From Lepisosteus oculatus (Eukaryota > Chordata > Actinopteri > Semionotiformes > Lepisosteidae): 64,000 nucleotides of DNA. The notes under the pieces are model-generated. The model saw only the letters and a list, made by a program, of their open reading frames with translations, ran no database searches and had not been told where the DNA came from. The translations under genes and the position numbers were made by a program. The stretch covers positions 15,185,001 to 15,249,000 of the forward strand of contig NC_090711.1 of the NCBI RefSeq assembly GCF_040954835.1. The letters run 5' to 3'. Below, one piece after another: positions 25,573 through 37,400 of this stretch; the first letter of the stretch is position 1, and every line of letters starts with the position of its first letter.

Positions 25573-26894
25573 GGCCTTCCGCGGGTCGGCTGCCCGTTTC
25601 CCCCCCTTCTTTGCCCGGCTCGGATTGTGGCAGTAATTGAGATACTTTAGTGGCAAAGCTTCATGTCTCCGCGTGGAACAATGGTAAAAACAGGAGTACA
25701 ACCGGAGCCATTATCTTAAGAGTAATGTTAATTTTCGCGAAGTAAACCTGCCTCACTGTACCTACAGGGTGTATATCCTAATAACACATAAAAGCCAATT
25801 GCTGAACCCTGGCATTCGGCTACGTGTAATTACAGTCTGTGGGTGCGCAAGTGAAACATGTTTGGTATAGCTCAGGACCTGTAATTGCAACGCACAACAA
25901 AGACTCAAGAGAGCTCGACTGCTAACTACAGGCCCCTAGTCTGCCTCAAACCAGCCTGACAGAAAGCGGTCGAAACAATAAGTCAGTATAAAATGCGAAA
26001 GGCCACAAGTTTAACTTTAAAAAGCCAGACTTTTCCCATATCATCAATTTCGTTTTGAATCATACACTCGCCTCTGAGTGCGAACAGGATTTTTACATTT
26101 TAGATTCCCTACATTTTACATCAGTCCAGTAACGCAATCATTGTATAATCAACTATACATTTTCTTATCGCATGCATCTATGCATCTTAATGCGAACTGT
26201 TAAGGTCCCTTAAAAAACACACATTCTCAACTAAGTTCTTCACTAAGCCTCTGTAAAAACCCCGTGCAACCGCACGATCTTTCTTTCGGTTTTCAAGTTC
26301 TCCGGAGCACCCTGCCCTTTGTCCCAGCTCCGTCTGCGCCTTACGATCACAAATCGATTCGATATCAATACAGTCCATTCGTGTCTGCGAAATGCACAAA
26401 AATAATACTGTCCATCTTAATGATCTCTAGAGCATGAATGCTTTGATTCCATATATTCTAAAAATATTTGGTGCTTCTTCATTTAAATTCCATTTTCAAG
26501 TTTAGCGCAGCGCATTTTGTCTTTCAGCAGACATAAATCTGAAATCAAAAGGTGTATCAAGAACATCCCGAGGGCCTTGTCCATTCAGTTATATGCTCTC
26601 GTTCTGCGGCCGTTTCTTTCCATTGATCTAGGCGAAAATAAAAGCACACCCCTGTTTTTGAGCTAGTATTCAGGAAGCAGAAAACAGCGTAATCCTTCAT
26701 ACGCGTAAAAGCAGATGTTTTCCAACAACCCAAAATGCCAAACAACGAAAAATTCCCCAGCATAAATTCAGAAAAAAATAGTCCTTAAGAAGTGAATGTA
26801 TGGTACTTTCCGCAACAGAACCCCCGTCGCCCCATCTACAACTTGTTCTTGTTATTGTTATTGTTGTCCCAGCTGATCAGACAAGAGCTGGGGA
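25573..26894 (-). other. E2F1 5' region between promoter module and ATG
   Basis: The 1.3 kb between the start codon and the paired E2F sites holds no coding sequence I recognise. The part next to the ATG is GC-rich. On the minus strand a possible splice acceptor, 'aaacgggcag', lies about 20 nt upstream of the ATG. The layout suits a 5' non-coding exon near 26,850 joined by a 5' UTR intron, but one long unspliced leader or a second start site is also possible. Confidence 0.4.
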
Positions 26895-26957
26895 TTTGCG
26901 CGCCAAATCTTTTTTGCCGCGAAACTTGCACGTGTGCTAACCCCGCCTCCGGATTGG
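26895..26957 (-). promoter_or_regulatory. E2F1 core promoter: two E2F sites, GC box, CCAAT box
   Basis: On the minus strand, in order: CCAAT (26957-26953), a GC box (GGCGGGG, 26947-26941), TTTCGCGGCAAA (26924-26913) and TTTGGCGCGCAAA (26907-26895). The two E2F palindromes, with the short A-rich spacer between them, match the arrangement I remember from the human E2F1 promoter, where they mediate E2F/RB feedback and cell-cycle timing. The plus strand also carries CACGTG-like 'gcacgtgtg' beside them. Confidence 0.8.
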
Positions 26958-27099
26958 TGGAGCTCTAGGAGCTCTGCACTGACGGGGCGGCACCTACCCT
27001 TTTTTTGGCTCCACCCACACACCCCCCGCGAAGGGCAGCTGTGCTGGAGAGCAGGAAGGTGATGGGTCTGTGTGCGGGTCTTCACTCACTGAGGTCGAG

Positions 27100-30000
27100 C
27101 ACAAAGGAAATTCTTGCAGAAATCACAGGAGTTTAATGTCACTCGTGTGAGATTATAATCACCCCCTCTGAAAAACGTGGCCTTCCGAAAATCGCAGCAA
27201 TCCGAAACAGAATTATTTAACGTGCTGCGTGTAGACTCCTAAACTGTGAACGATGCAGGTTTTCTTTCCAGTACGGAATTTGCCGAAACGTAAAAATGTG
27301 ATATTTTGAACAAGCTTGTGACTAAATCACAAAACGTTCCGATTCCTTAAACATTTACTGGACAGACCCACAACATGCCAAGGAACAACTGCCAAGCCAA
27401 GATATTGAAGCCAGAACTCCCATGAACCTCAGGAAGATGCTGGCTGGGTCTTCTGAGACTGATCAGCCACTGCAACCTAAACAAGTACCTAAGGGTTGAA
27501 AGTTTGCTCATTTATAAGATAAGGCTACTTTATTGGCCATAAACAATTTCTTATATTACAAATTTGTCTTTTTTCAAATACCACAACTTGCTCTCCATGA
27601 GACACAGAGACAGGGAGAGAAGCTAGGGGTCAGAACCACAGGATTCGAACCCACAACCTTCCAGCCGCAAGCACACAGAGCCACCACACCACCCCTGCGG
27701 AGCCCCTGCACTGTTCATCAGTCCTGCATACTACTGGCAGCACAGATAAGGGGCCCAGCCCTGCATGTCTTTACAGACTAGAGCATGAACGTGTCTGCTT
27801 CAGATTAGACACTATTGCTAGAGAGAACCAAGCAATTCACTTTCTTTTTTGCCAACAATAAGCTTACATAGAATTTGAAAGTAAATAGGAGAACACACAA
27901 ATGACAACATTACTTTATATCTGTACACTAGGGATCCTATTATTTTCAACAGCCAACAAAGAGAACAAATGCACTGTAGGGCTTTAAAAAATTTATTCTG
28001 AGCAGTTTATGTTATTTACATATACTAAGCAAAATTCAATATACATGGCATGCATTCAGTGATGAGTCAACACTTAGAAAGTGCCTTTTATATACAACAT
28101 TAAAAGGAAATCACTGTCACTTTGTTTCAGTATTATATTTGATGTTCACTCAGATTCTGTAACTTGGATAAAAGCTTTGACTTTAAACAGCGATGATCAG
28201 CACGGTTACTCTTAACATGATCTCAGTTTGCTTCTCATTAAGGATTGGATCCTTAATTTAAAAATAAACAGGTTTAAAAAAAGACTGCTGTCACAGATTG
28301 CAAAACATACTCAAGAGTCATAGATCAAGAGACACAGAACCAGTCCAGTTCACCTGAAGCTACAATTCCTTACAGTACTCAGGACAGAATAAGGAATAGG
28401 CAGACCTGGGCTGAAAAAGAGAAACTTATTTAAAAATATTGGATATTGTGCGTTTCAATGTTCAGTGGTAATACTCTGCAAAAGCAATGTTTTAGCTCAC
28501 TCAGACAAGCTTTAAAGTCAGGGGTCTCCTAACACTGTCCTGTAGATTCACCAGTTATTTTGGGGGGCTGTCCTTCCTTCTGAAATGTTGAATAACTTAA
28601 GTGATTAAACAACAAATTAGCACAAGGCAGCGTGTTTTCTGGGTTTTAACCAAGCCAGCCCTTTCATGCCCACACTACAACAGAAAAAAAAAAATTCTAC
28701 AGTACAATTGAGAAGCAAATCATTTCAAAGCTCAGAAACCCCAAATTCCAAAACGACTGTTGTGAATCTGAGTTTGCAATGTAGATATAAAAAATCACTT
28801 CTATTGTTGTTACCCACATGAAAGAGAAGATGGAATGGTTTATTATTCTATTATAATAAAGTATAACTATTGATATAAATAATAGTATTCTATTAATAAA
28901 AAAACTGTTCAGTGAAGCTTCATATGTAGTGCATTTGAGAACTTGATCCAATTTAAAAAAACTGATAACCTATATTTACCATCCTGCCTTATCATGCCAT
29001 GGGAGTTTTGTTCTTATGTTAAGATATAGTCCTATTATTTTTATGCCCAATATGATTAAAGACAATTATTTCATTTAAGAACTATCATGACAGAATAAAG
29101 TTACTACTGTTGATTAAAACTTCAAAGAATTACAATTGAAGAATCAAAATCATGATTCTGTCATGCATCAAAACTAATAGCATAAAATGTGAAAACAGAA
29201 AAAATATTAACCATTCTATACCATAGGCTTAACGTGTCACAGTGATTTAAGAAAAAAACTTAACTGTTTACAAGGTTTTAGTAATTCTGTAAGTGCAAAA
29301 CTAAGGAACAAAGTGTACACTGTACACTTTTACTGTATTACACAGAACTTGCAAACAAATAACTATTAAGAAAGTAAACTGTAAACAGTATTTTTAAAAA
29401 TACACAGCCAAATTAAACTACAAGGACCTTTTCTCGATGAGTGACTGGAAACCTTATGGAAAACAGCACGTACATTACAGTACTATCTGCTGGTCTCAGG
29501 GTTAATATACAGTATACGTAGAAATTGATAAACACCTAGGACAAGAAAAAACTGAAGGATGTTTTGGCATATCTTGAAAATAAGCTGACATTCCATTATT
29601 CAATCATAATGTTAGAAAATATTCATGCACATTACACAGCTGCTCTGGAAAGGCAGCCCTCTTCAGAGATCATCAGGAAACAGCTGCGATTTCACTCTGA
29701 AGTTAGTCAAATATAAAATCTAAGAAGTGCTGGAGGCCAGTTTTGCTTTCCCACCTCTAAGGGAATGGAAATGTCTTCTTTGAGAATGTATTGAAAAGAG
29801 GTGAGGTCCAAACCACCTCCCCCCACCCCAAGAAAATTCCAATTCTAATGATATTAAATAATTCTAAAGAGATGGGGTTTAATGATGGAAGACCAAATTG
29901 ACATCCATTTTTCCAGACTCCTCTGAAATGTACAGCTGGGTCATAAAGGTCTTGCTAACCCACTCACAATACACATTTAGTAAATAGACTTTCAGCTATG

Positions 30001-30151
30001 CAAAACAAGCCCAAGACCAAAGGGGAAACAGTAGTACGAACATTCTTCTAAAAAGGCTGGATTTTCCTGAACTTTCATCTTAACTGATCTGAACTGCCTG
30101 CAAGAGAACCCGACAAGCCCGTCCCAGATAAGGGTCCAAGCTGCTGGAAGG
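27100..30151. other. Spacer between E2F1 promoter and PXMP4, partly PXMP4 3' UTR
   Basis: No separate gene recognised. At about 27,515-27,705 lies a SINE-like piece with a tRNA B-box-like 'ggattcgaaccc'. The minus strand has AATAAA near 28,843 and 27,994, either of which could end the PXMP4 transcript. I could not choose between them. The rest is AT-rich and unremarkable. Confidence 0.5.
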
Positions 30152-33100
30152 TTAGTTCTGAGCCCCAGCCCGGGGCTTGTTGTACAGGAGGAAGTCAGAG
30201 ATGTCATGCCAGGTGTTGCTGTCGTGGTAGAGGTAGTTCATTGAGGACTGGAGTGAAGGCTGGAGAGTATGGGGGTAGTACTCGAAGAGCCACAGCACGA
30301 TGCCCCACACCAGGGTTGCGAACAGAGGGAAAGGATCTCTCTTCGGCTGGGGGATGTAGCCCTTCTCTACAGCCAAGCGAGACAGAGCAAACAGGATCCG
30401 GGACAAAAGGTACATGTTTATCTGTGGAGAATGAAAGCAATGTACCATATTGCACAGCTCACAATCTGACAGCCTTCAAATAGTAATGCATTCTTCCTTG
30501 TAGTGTTCAATTTTCAAATATAGTTCTTGCACCGTCCCCCTTTTAATAATAATTCCTTACAATTCATATAGAGCTTTTCTGCATACTCCACTCAAAGCGC
30601 TTTACAGATAATTTGCGACTCCCCTCCACCACCACCAATGTGCAGTCCCACCTGGATTATGTGTCGGCAGCCACAGTGCACCACAACGCTCACCACACAC
30701 CAGCTATCAATGGGAAGGAGAACAAAGTAATAAAGCCAGTTCATAGATGGGGATTATTACGAGGCCTTGATTTATAAATGCCAATGGGAAATTTGGCCAG
30801 AACACCGGGTTTACACCCCTACTCTTTTCGAGAAACACCCTGGGATTTTTAAAGACCACAGAGCAACCTTAGCTTTCCAAGGAGGTCTCCCATTCAGGTA
30901 CTGGATAGGATCACACCTGCTCAGCTTCAGTGGGTCACCAGTTGTAAATTGCATGGTGATATAGCTGCTGGGAAGTTCTTAAAATGAGTTTAAAAACTCA
31001 TTTCCACATTGCCCATTTTCCTCTTAACTGGATTTACAATCATGTACAGTTGTGCACGTTTATAAAAGCATTCCTTCTCACTGGCCATTTTAATGCCTGC
31101 TCCAAACTTGGTTGTATACAGAAAGCAGGAAAACTTGCAGATCATTAGACTGTACAATAACAACTAAACATTTTTTTTCCCTCAACCTCTTATATTTCAA
31201 GTGTGGGGTCAATCTTTTTTCTAAATTTTAAACTTCAAGTATCTTGTTGTGTTCTATATCTAACCGTGGTTAAAACCTGGGTTTCAGGCTACGACTCATG
31301 AGCTCACATTGAGAGAAGGGGGATCCACAGATGTGCTTTCCACAGATGTCATGCCTGTCTTTCAGAACAGTCCCATCTTATGACACGCTGCAAGGCTGCA
31401 GGTGTCTGTGGGCCAAAAGTCTACCGAGTGACCAGTAAGTCTAGGTAAGGCATTCACAAGCTCCTTTTCCTTTTAATATGGGGATATTTCTTTTCATTTT
31501 ACATCCCCCAGAACATCTTAAAGACCACAAAAACAAACCAGCATGCCCAGGTTGATTTTATGCAATTCACAACAATGACAATCTTCTTTAGTGCCTCATC
31601 ATTCTAAGCCATCCCCGCGATCCTTGCAATACACTACCAACTATTCCAATTTCCCAGCTAGCACAGTCAATCCATATGTGGAACAGATGATCACCCGGAT
31701 TACCGAGAGAAGGTAAAATAAATTTACTGCTAAATTTGCTTTTCCAAATTTAGTATAGCGCAAAGAGTATATTTTCCATACAGGTTGTCATTGTCCCAGG
31801 AGCCTGAACGACTTCTTCTCTTGTAGAGCAAGCAAAATTCTCCTCCATTATAAGCAGATCAAGATAAACATCTTTTGTTTTGTGCAATGCCAATTCAGCC
31901 ATCTCTGAATACAGTTCCAGACATAAACTGCTGAGATTCACTTATTTTTTGTGCATCATCAACATTGTTTGTTAAACTACACTTAATTATATTCCTTTTA
32001 AGGTTCACACATTCATCTTAGATCATGGTAATTAAGGTATTCTTGTAACCAACATGTTAGATAATATCAGATAAGATGTTCCTGTAGGTTCAGCTGGTCT
32101 GCAAACTGATGTCTGAACTGTAAGTTGGAAAAAGGCAACCTTCTGGTTCACAGATGTAGAGTGAGAAAGGAAAGGCGCTGGTCACCTGGCTGTTGATGTG
32201 GTTATTGTCTCCAAAGACCAGCCAGCCCCCCAGGCAGGCGGCCAGGAAGGAGTGGTAGTGCTGACTCTTCCCCTGCAGGCGCTGCTGTATGGCCTGCAGC
32301 CCCTTGTAGGTGAAGACGAAGCAGGCCAGGTTCCGCGAGTGGGTGTACGTCGCCTGGGTGATGGCTTTCAGTTTGTCCCTCAGGCTGTCACAAACATTTT
32401 TTAAAAGAACATATGGTTTTCTGTTTTCTTATTTTTATTCTTAACTGTATTACCTGCTAAAGCTTTCATTAAGAATACACTTATTTGAGAAAGTCAGACT
32501 GTGAGACTGTAATCAAGCTCTGTGATATTTATGTTTCACAGTCTTATAACACTGATATCCAAGCTGCATACCCATTTAATCAGACATAAACTGTGGTAAA
32601 CTTGTGGTAAAGCTAGACCTTGGCTATATGTAATGTCTATATGACAGTAAAGAGATATTAACAGATTCAGTATAAAATCACAGTCCGATCTGAAGTTTAC
32701 TTCAAAGTGAACCTTTTAATCTGAATTTTAATTTAATTTAATTGATGAGAGGGATAGGTCAGAGGAAAAAGGGAATTATGTTGGTTATTTTTGAATATTG
32801 CATTGTTTGCCCCTCCCTCCTCCAAAAAATGATTAAAATTTTAATTGTTATATAAAATATGTGCACGAACCCTAAGAGCCAGTTTACTAGCAACCTTCAC
32901 AGACACCCCAATTGATGCCCATATGGGTAGAAAATGTACGGCAGGTTTGAATGAGCAAGTGAGTTTTCCGGGTACCTTCCACTTCTAAATAGAAACGTCA
33001 TCACTAGGGCGTGAGGCGCTCGGATCTTCGCTCCATATCTGATTAAAAACACAGAACAGTTATTACACAAAAGCTAAGCGGTATAAAACCTCTGAGACGG

Positions 33101-33700
33101 CTATCATGTTTTCACAAAACACGCAGCAAAACAGTGTTCCCGACATTTGCTTCATTCTATATTCACTTTGTTCACTTTTTTCTTTCAATATTTTCAATAA
33201 AGGCGGGGTCAAAGGCGAAGGTTAAAGGTTATTCATCTACGATCACAGGTAAGTATAACTGAAGGTTTAGCTGGTATGCAAACTGTTTCCAGTTAAACAC
33301 AAATATAAAAAAACGAAATTATACACAAAGATGATGCCAATGTTTAAATAACGTCTGAGTGCCGTGAATTTTCGAGACGCATTACGGAGCTTCTCTTCTG
33401 TGCATATTAGAGATGTACAGCACTTCAATAAATCTGCAAAACAAAGAGGCATGAAGCCAGACGTGCAGTCAACAGCCAAGACAACTGAAAGCTAAAGACA
33501 ATTGATTTCACATACACATCAAATGATCAACATTCACACATATTCACGTTTTCAAACCATTCAAAAAACAATTTCCAATGCACTTACACAGCTCCATTCC
33601 TAAATCCTTTAACCACCGCAAGAGCCGTCTTATACTTCTGTTGCTGTAGCAAGTTGTTAACTGTGTAAATAAGAGTTTTGAAAAGGTCAGAACCTGCCAT
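30152..33700 (-). CDS. PXMP4: Peroxisomal membrane protein 4 (PMP24), four exons
   Basis: Encodes a PXMP4 orthologue of 214 aa (human 212), a Tim17/Tim22/Tim23/Pmp24-family protein of the peroxisomal membrane whose exact job is unsettled. Exons: 33588-33700, 32976-33038, 32186-32384, 30152-30421; all have GT-AG splice sites and join in frame. Exon 1 carries 'KTALAVVKGFRNGAV'. Exon 2 gives YGAKIRAPHALVMTFLF. Exon 3 gives 'ATYTHSRNLACFVFTYKGL' and the hydrophobic 'CLGGWLVFG' stretch. Exon 4 gives 'INMYLLSRILFALSRLAVE', 'VWGIVLWLFEY' and the end 'NTWHDISDFLLYNK'. The start at 33700 aligns with the human start; a longer upstream frame to 33787 is unlike the family. Intron 3 holds a 5S-derived SINE. 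Confidence 0.95.
30543..30968 (-). repeat. 5S rRNA-derived SINE with internal deletion
   Basis: Sense to PXMP4, in its last intron. The 5S-like head is at 30,890-30,965 on the minus strand ('agctatatcaccatgc', 'ctgaagctgagcagg', 'gaatgggagacc'). The tail with 'gtaaagcgctttgagtgg' lies near 30,600. Part of the body between head and middle is missing. Confidence 0.8.
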
Positions 33701-34041
33701 GGCTCGCAAGCAGACTTGGGGACAGTAATTAATTGCAACACAACCGGCATTAAAAAGGCACAACTCGTATTCAATCACGCTCTGCAACTAGGTGCTCAGA
33801 GATTGGTTCCTAGGATCTCGAGTCACAACTTCAGGGAGAATTGCCATTTCATTTAAAGTAGTTAGTTTTGCTGTAATATATAATCTGGGAAATAACAGCC
33901 AAATCGCGTCCTTCATTGTCTATACACAGTAATAAGTTCAAACGGAGCTTTCATTCACAGAGATGCACCTGCGTGAACAGAAAAGAAATAACGAATCTGA
34001 TTAAATATTATGTTTTGTGAGTTTTAACATCCCTTTGAGAA

Positions 34042-34072
<31 letters not shown>

Positions 34073-34425
34073 TGGCTTAACAAACAAGTAAGACAAACGT
34101 TTAATTTATTTCCGGGGCGAGAAACAAAAATACCGTTATTAGAATTCCTATTAATGTAAATAAATTATTTGTACACAAATACAGTGCATGCATGAACTAC
34201 AACTCTTTCGTGGCTGTTTAACTTAACTTTCATTGTTACCAAATCTCATTTTAAGATACCGAGCAACTGCTAAACCCAAGGACTGGACCTTCTTATTCTG
34301 TGCAAAGCTGCCCCGCACTTTGGAATCTGTAGTTTAACTTGGACTTCATCCGCCCCCTGGTGGTTATGAGATTACTCGTACCTTCGTTGATTTCCCGGCA
34401 TGCCAAATTGATACAGTACTACAAG
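33701..34425. promoter_or_regulatory. Head-to-head spacer PXMP4/ZNF341, likely bidirectional promoter
   Basis: The two start codons face away from each other, 725 bp apart, so both promoters must share this stretch or lie in 5' UTRs. 'agattggttcctag' at about 33,800 is a CCAAT-type site on the minus strand. 'caagatggcg' at 34423 is a YY1-type motif that overlaps the ZNF341 start codon. An (AAT)n microsatellite lies at 34041-34071. There is no obvious TATA box. Confidence 0.55.
34041..34071. repeat. (AAT)n microsatellite
   Basis: About ten uninterrupted AAT units in the spacer between PXMP4 and ZNF341. No SINE body is attached, so it looks like a simple repeat. Confidence 0.85.
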
Positions 34426-37400
34426 ATGGCGCAGGCTATATTTGAAGCGTTAGAAGGTAATTTATAAACTATTTACACCAGATGTTCCCCTTTGTTTCAA
34501 TAGCGGAAACGCCGTTTTTGAAACGTCTTTGCTCCTTTTGTGCAACCCCTGTGTTTCCAGGCTACCAGACAGCGTCCCTGCGCGGCAGACCTGGCGGAAA
34601 AGTGCGCAAAGTACAGTTTTGCAGTATCTCTGATATGGCAACGAAAAGAAAGACGCTTTCGCTGGAAAAACTATATTAGCATGCAGCTTCGTGTGGGTTT
34701 TAACGAATGTGGGATTCCGGTGCGCTGGTTTCGTTCATGTGGGTGTGATAATTCTTGGTATCCGTGTAGGAGAAGGGGGGGTATGTGATGCTGGAACAAC
34801 AGCCGCTGGAGAGGGATTGTGAAAATGGCAGGAAGGAGACAGGCATGTTGTTGGAAAAGCTGCTGCAGATCGATGCAGCATCCCCTTAGAAAAAAAAACA
34901 CGCTAGGGAGTCCGTGTGGAGATAGCCGTTTTAAAGCCAGACCATGGGTCCAGTGACGTGTGGCCACTTTCCCTTCTGTCTTATTATGCGACAGGGAAGA
35001 AATTTGATTGGCGTTTTTCCTCGTTTCCCAGGTGTTACTGGAACTTCACAAGCTCAACATATGCCACCCAAGGACATTTTTGCGGAGACTAATTTAAATC
35101 GGTTAGAATTGCATTTCGAGTTATTAAGAAATTTTTTTTGCCTGTTTCTTTCATTCAAACACTAACTTTTGCCATAATATTTTCTGAAGGCTTTAATATT
35201 TATTGAAATGTTTTTCAAGACATCTTGATATTCATCCCTAAGGATAACATCAGAGAGGTGGTTAAACCATGGCACAGTGTGATATTAGAGCCCACCTGGA
35301 GCACATGCTTCACTTTACGATACCATATAAAATGACGGAACAGATACTTAAATAATATACAAGACAAAAACATTTAAGGGACAGCAAGCTTGTAAAATGT
35401 AAATCTGTGTCCTGCTGCTTGAAGGCTACTGCTCTTTTCTCAGTTATATTCCAAACTTCTTCCACAGGCATGGACAACCAGACAGTCCTGGCTGTTCAGT
35501 CACTATTGGATGGGCAGGGGGGGGTCCCAGATCACACCAGTCAGAGTGTCTCTGGCACTGCCACCATACAGTCAATGGGTGAGTGCAGCGTTGGGGTGCC
35601 CTGGCCCAGAGCACTGGGCAGTGTTCATAAGAGCTCCTTACCAGCTGGAAGTGTGCCTTTCAAGGCTGGCTAAAGTTTTGCAAAGGAACAGGTAAAGGTT
35701 TATTCCATGTTGAAAGGAAAAGAAGTGACAACATTTTGGCTGTGGAGCCTTCTTCAGGTAACTATTTTTTATGGGAAACATCATTTCTTAAGTTAAAGGA
35801 AAAGTAACTGACAATTGAGTTTGCATTTATCAAGGATGTGACATACTTGTTGTTTGGCTCTGGGTTTTCTGATCGTTACAGTTGCCTGATAAAATTGTCA
35901 ATCCTTTGACAGAAGAGATTTTGTAACATCTGCTTGCGTTTCTGCTTTAATCGCCCAAAGTCCGAGTGCTGTGTTCACACTAAATGAAATGAGAAACAGA
36001 GGCTTGAGGACCCAGCTCCTGGGAGTCAGGCTTCCAGCACTAGGCCGTTCTTTGCCCTGGTGCCAGCCTAGGCCTGACGCGTTTGTCTGTGTGCCAGCAG
36101 ATGACGAGGACGTGTTTCTGTGCGGGAAGTGCAAGAAGCAGTTCAACTCGCTGACCGCTTTCATGACGCACAAGCGTGAGCAGTGCCAGGCCAGCACCCC
36201 CTCCTTGGCCACTGTGTCGCTGGCGTCCAGCAACTCCTACACACCCGTCCCCTCCATCAGCTCTGTGCCACAGACCCCCGCCAGCAGACAGGTAGGGGAG
36301 GCAGAGTTCCCTTCTCGTTCACAAACCCAGTCCCGTTCAAACGTTCTCTCTGTCATCAGAGGAAGAACACCATGAATTTTCAGCAGCAGGTGTTTGAGAT
36401 ACTCAAGGCTTTGGCTGCAGGAAACCCAGAAAAGTTTCCTTTTATGACACTATTGACGTCAGTGCACTAAGCACAACAACACCCTTAATCTCTAGAAACA
36501 GGACTTGTAACTTACATTGCTTTAGGCTATGGACCACATGTTTTTAAACACTGATACATGAGAGATTTTAGGCTAGAAAAGTCAACAGTCATCTTGATAA
36601 TGAGGGACAGATCTCATTTGAGCACATTATACCATAGCACTTTCACAGGCTTATCTTATAGGAGTGCTCCTCAACTGGTTTACATATGAATGTCTTTTTC
36701 TTTCTACCGCAGCAGTAAAAAGAAATAATAAACCCAAAATAAGTAAAAGTTATCTCAAAGACAATAACAACCTTTATTTAATATAAGAAGTTCAAGTTGG
36801 TAGCTACATTAGCATGCTTAGGCTGCAAAAGAACAGGTAAGGGTTAATTCCATGCTGAAAGATAAGGAATCTTCACCCGAGGAAGGCTCCACAGCAGAAA
36901 CAGTTTCTTTCCTTACCTTTCAGCATGGAATGGACCTTTACCTGTTCCTTTATTTAATATGGTGCATTTCATGATGCTTCATCTCAAGGCACTGTACAGT
37001 AGAGAGGCATGCACAAATTAAAATAGTAAATTAAACAGAATTAAATGCTAGAGTATAAAACAGGGTTTGGAAGTGCTTACCGATTTGCAAGTTCAACTAA
37101 TTTGAACACAGAAAGTGCTATTATTCTAAAACAGTGCAACATATAAGCACAGAAATACCCAGAATTAAAAGGTGACATTATGTACTTTTGCTTCATATAA
37201 CTGGAGTTATGCAACAAAAATAGCTATTTTAACTTCAGGAGCCCAATACTTATGGAGGACACTGTATGTGAAATGCTTTGAAGATGAAAAAAAGATGCCT
37301 TCTCAACTCTGAGCATGTGAACTGCAAAGCTCACATCTGAAATGACGCTTAGAATCTTCAGCTGTGTACTTGGATTGATTCCATTACCATCAGCAGACAA

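Noticed and set aside
25573-25701. Upstream extension of the E2F1 exon 1 frame
   Set aside because: The extra 43 residues are unlike any E2F N-terminus, and the ATG at 25572 aligns with the human start.
33701-33787. Upstream extension of the PXMP4 exon 1 frame
   Set aside because: Begins on a poor start and is unlike PXMP4; the ATG at 33700 fits the family.
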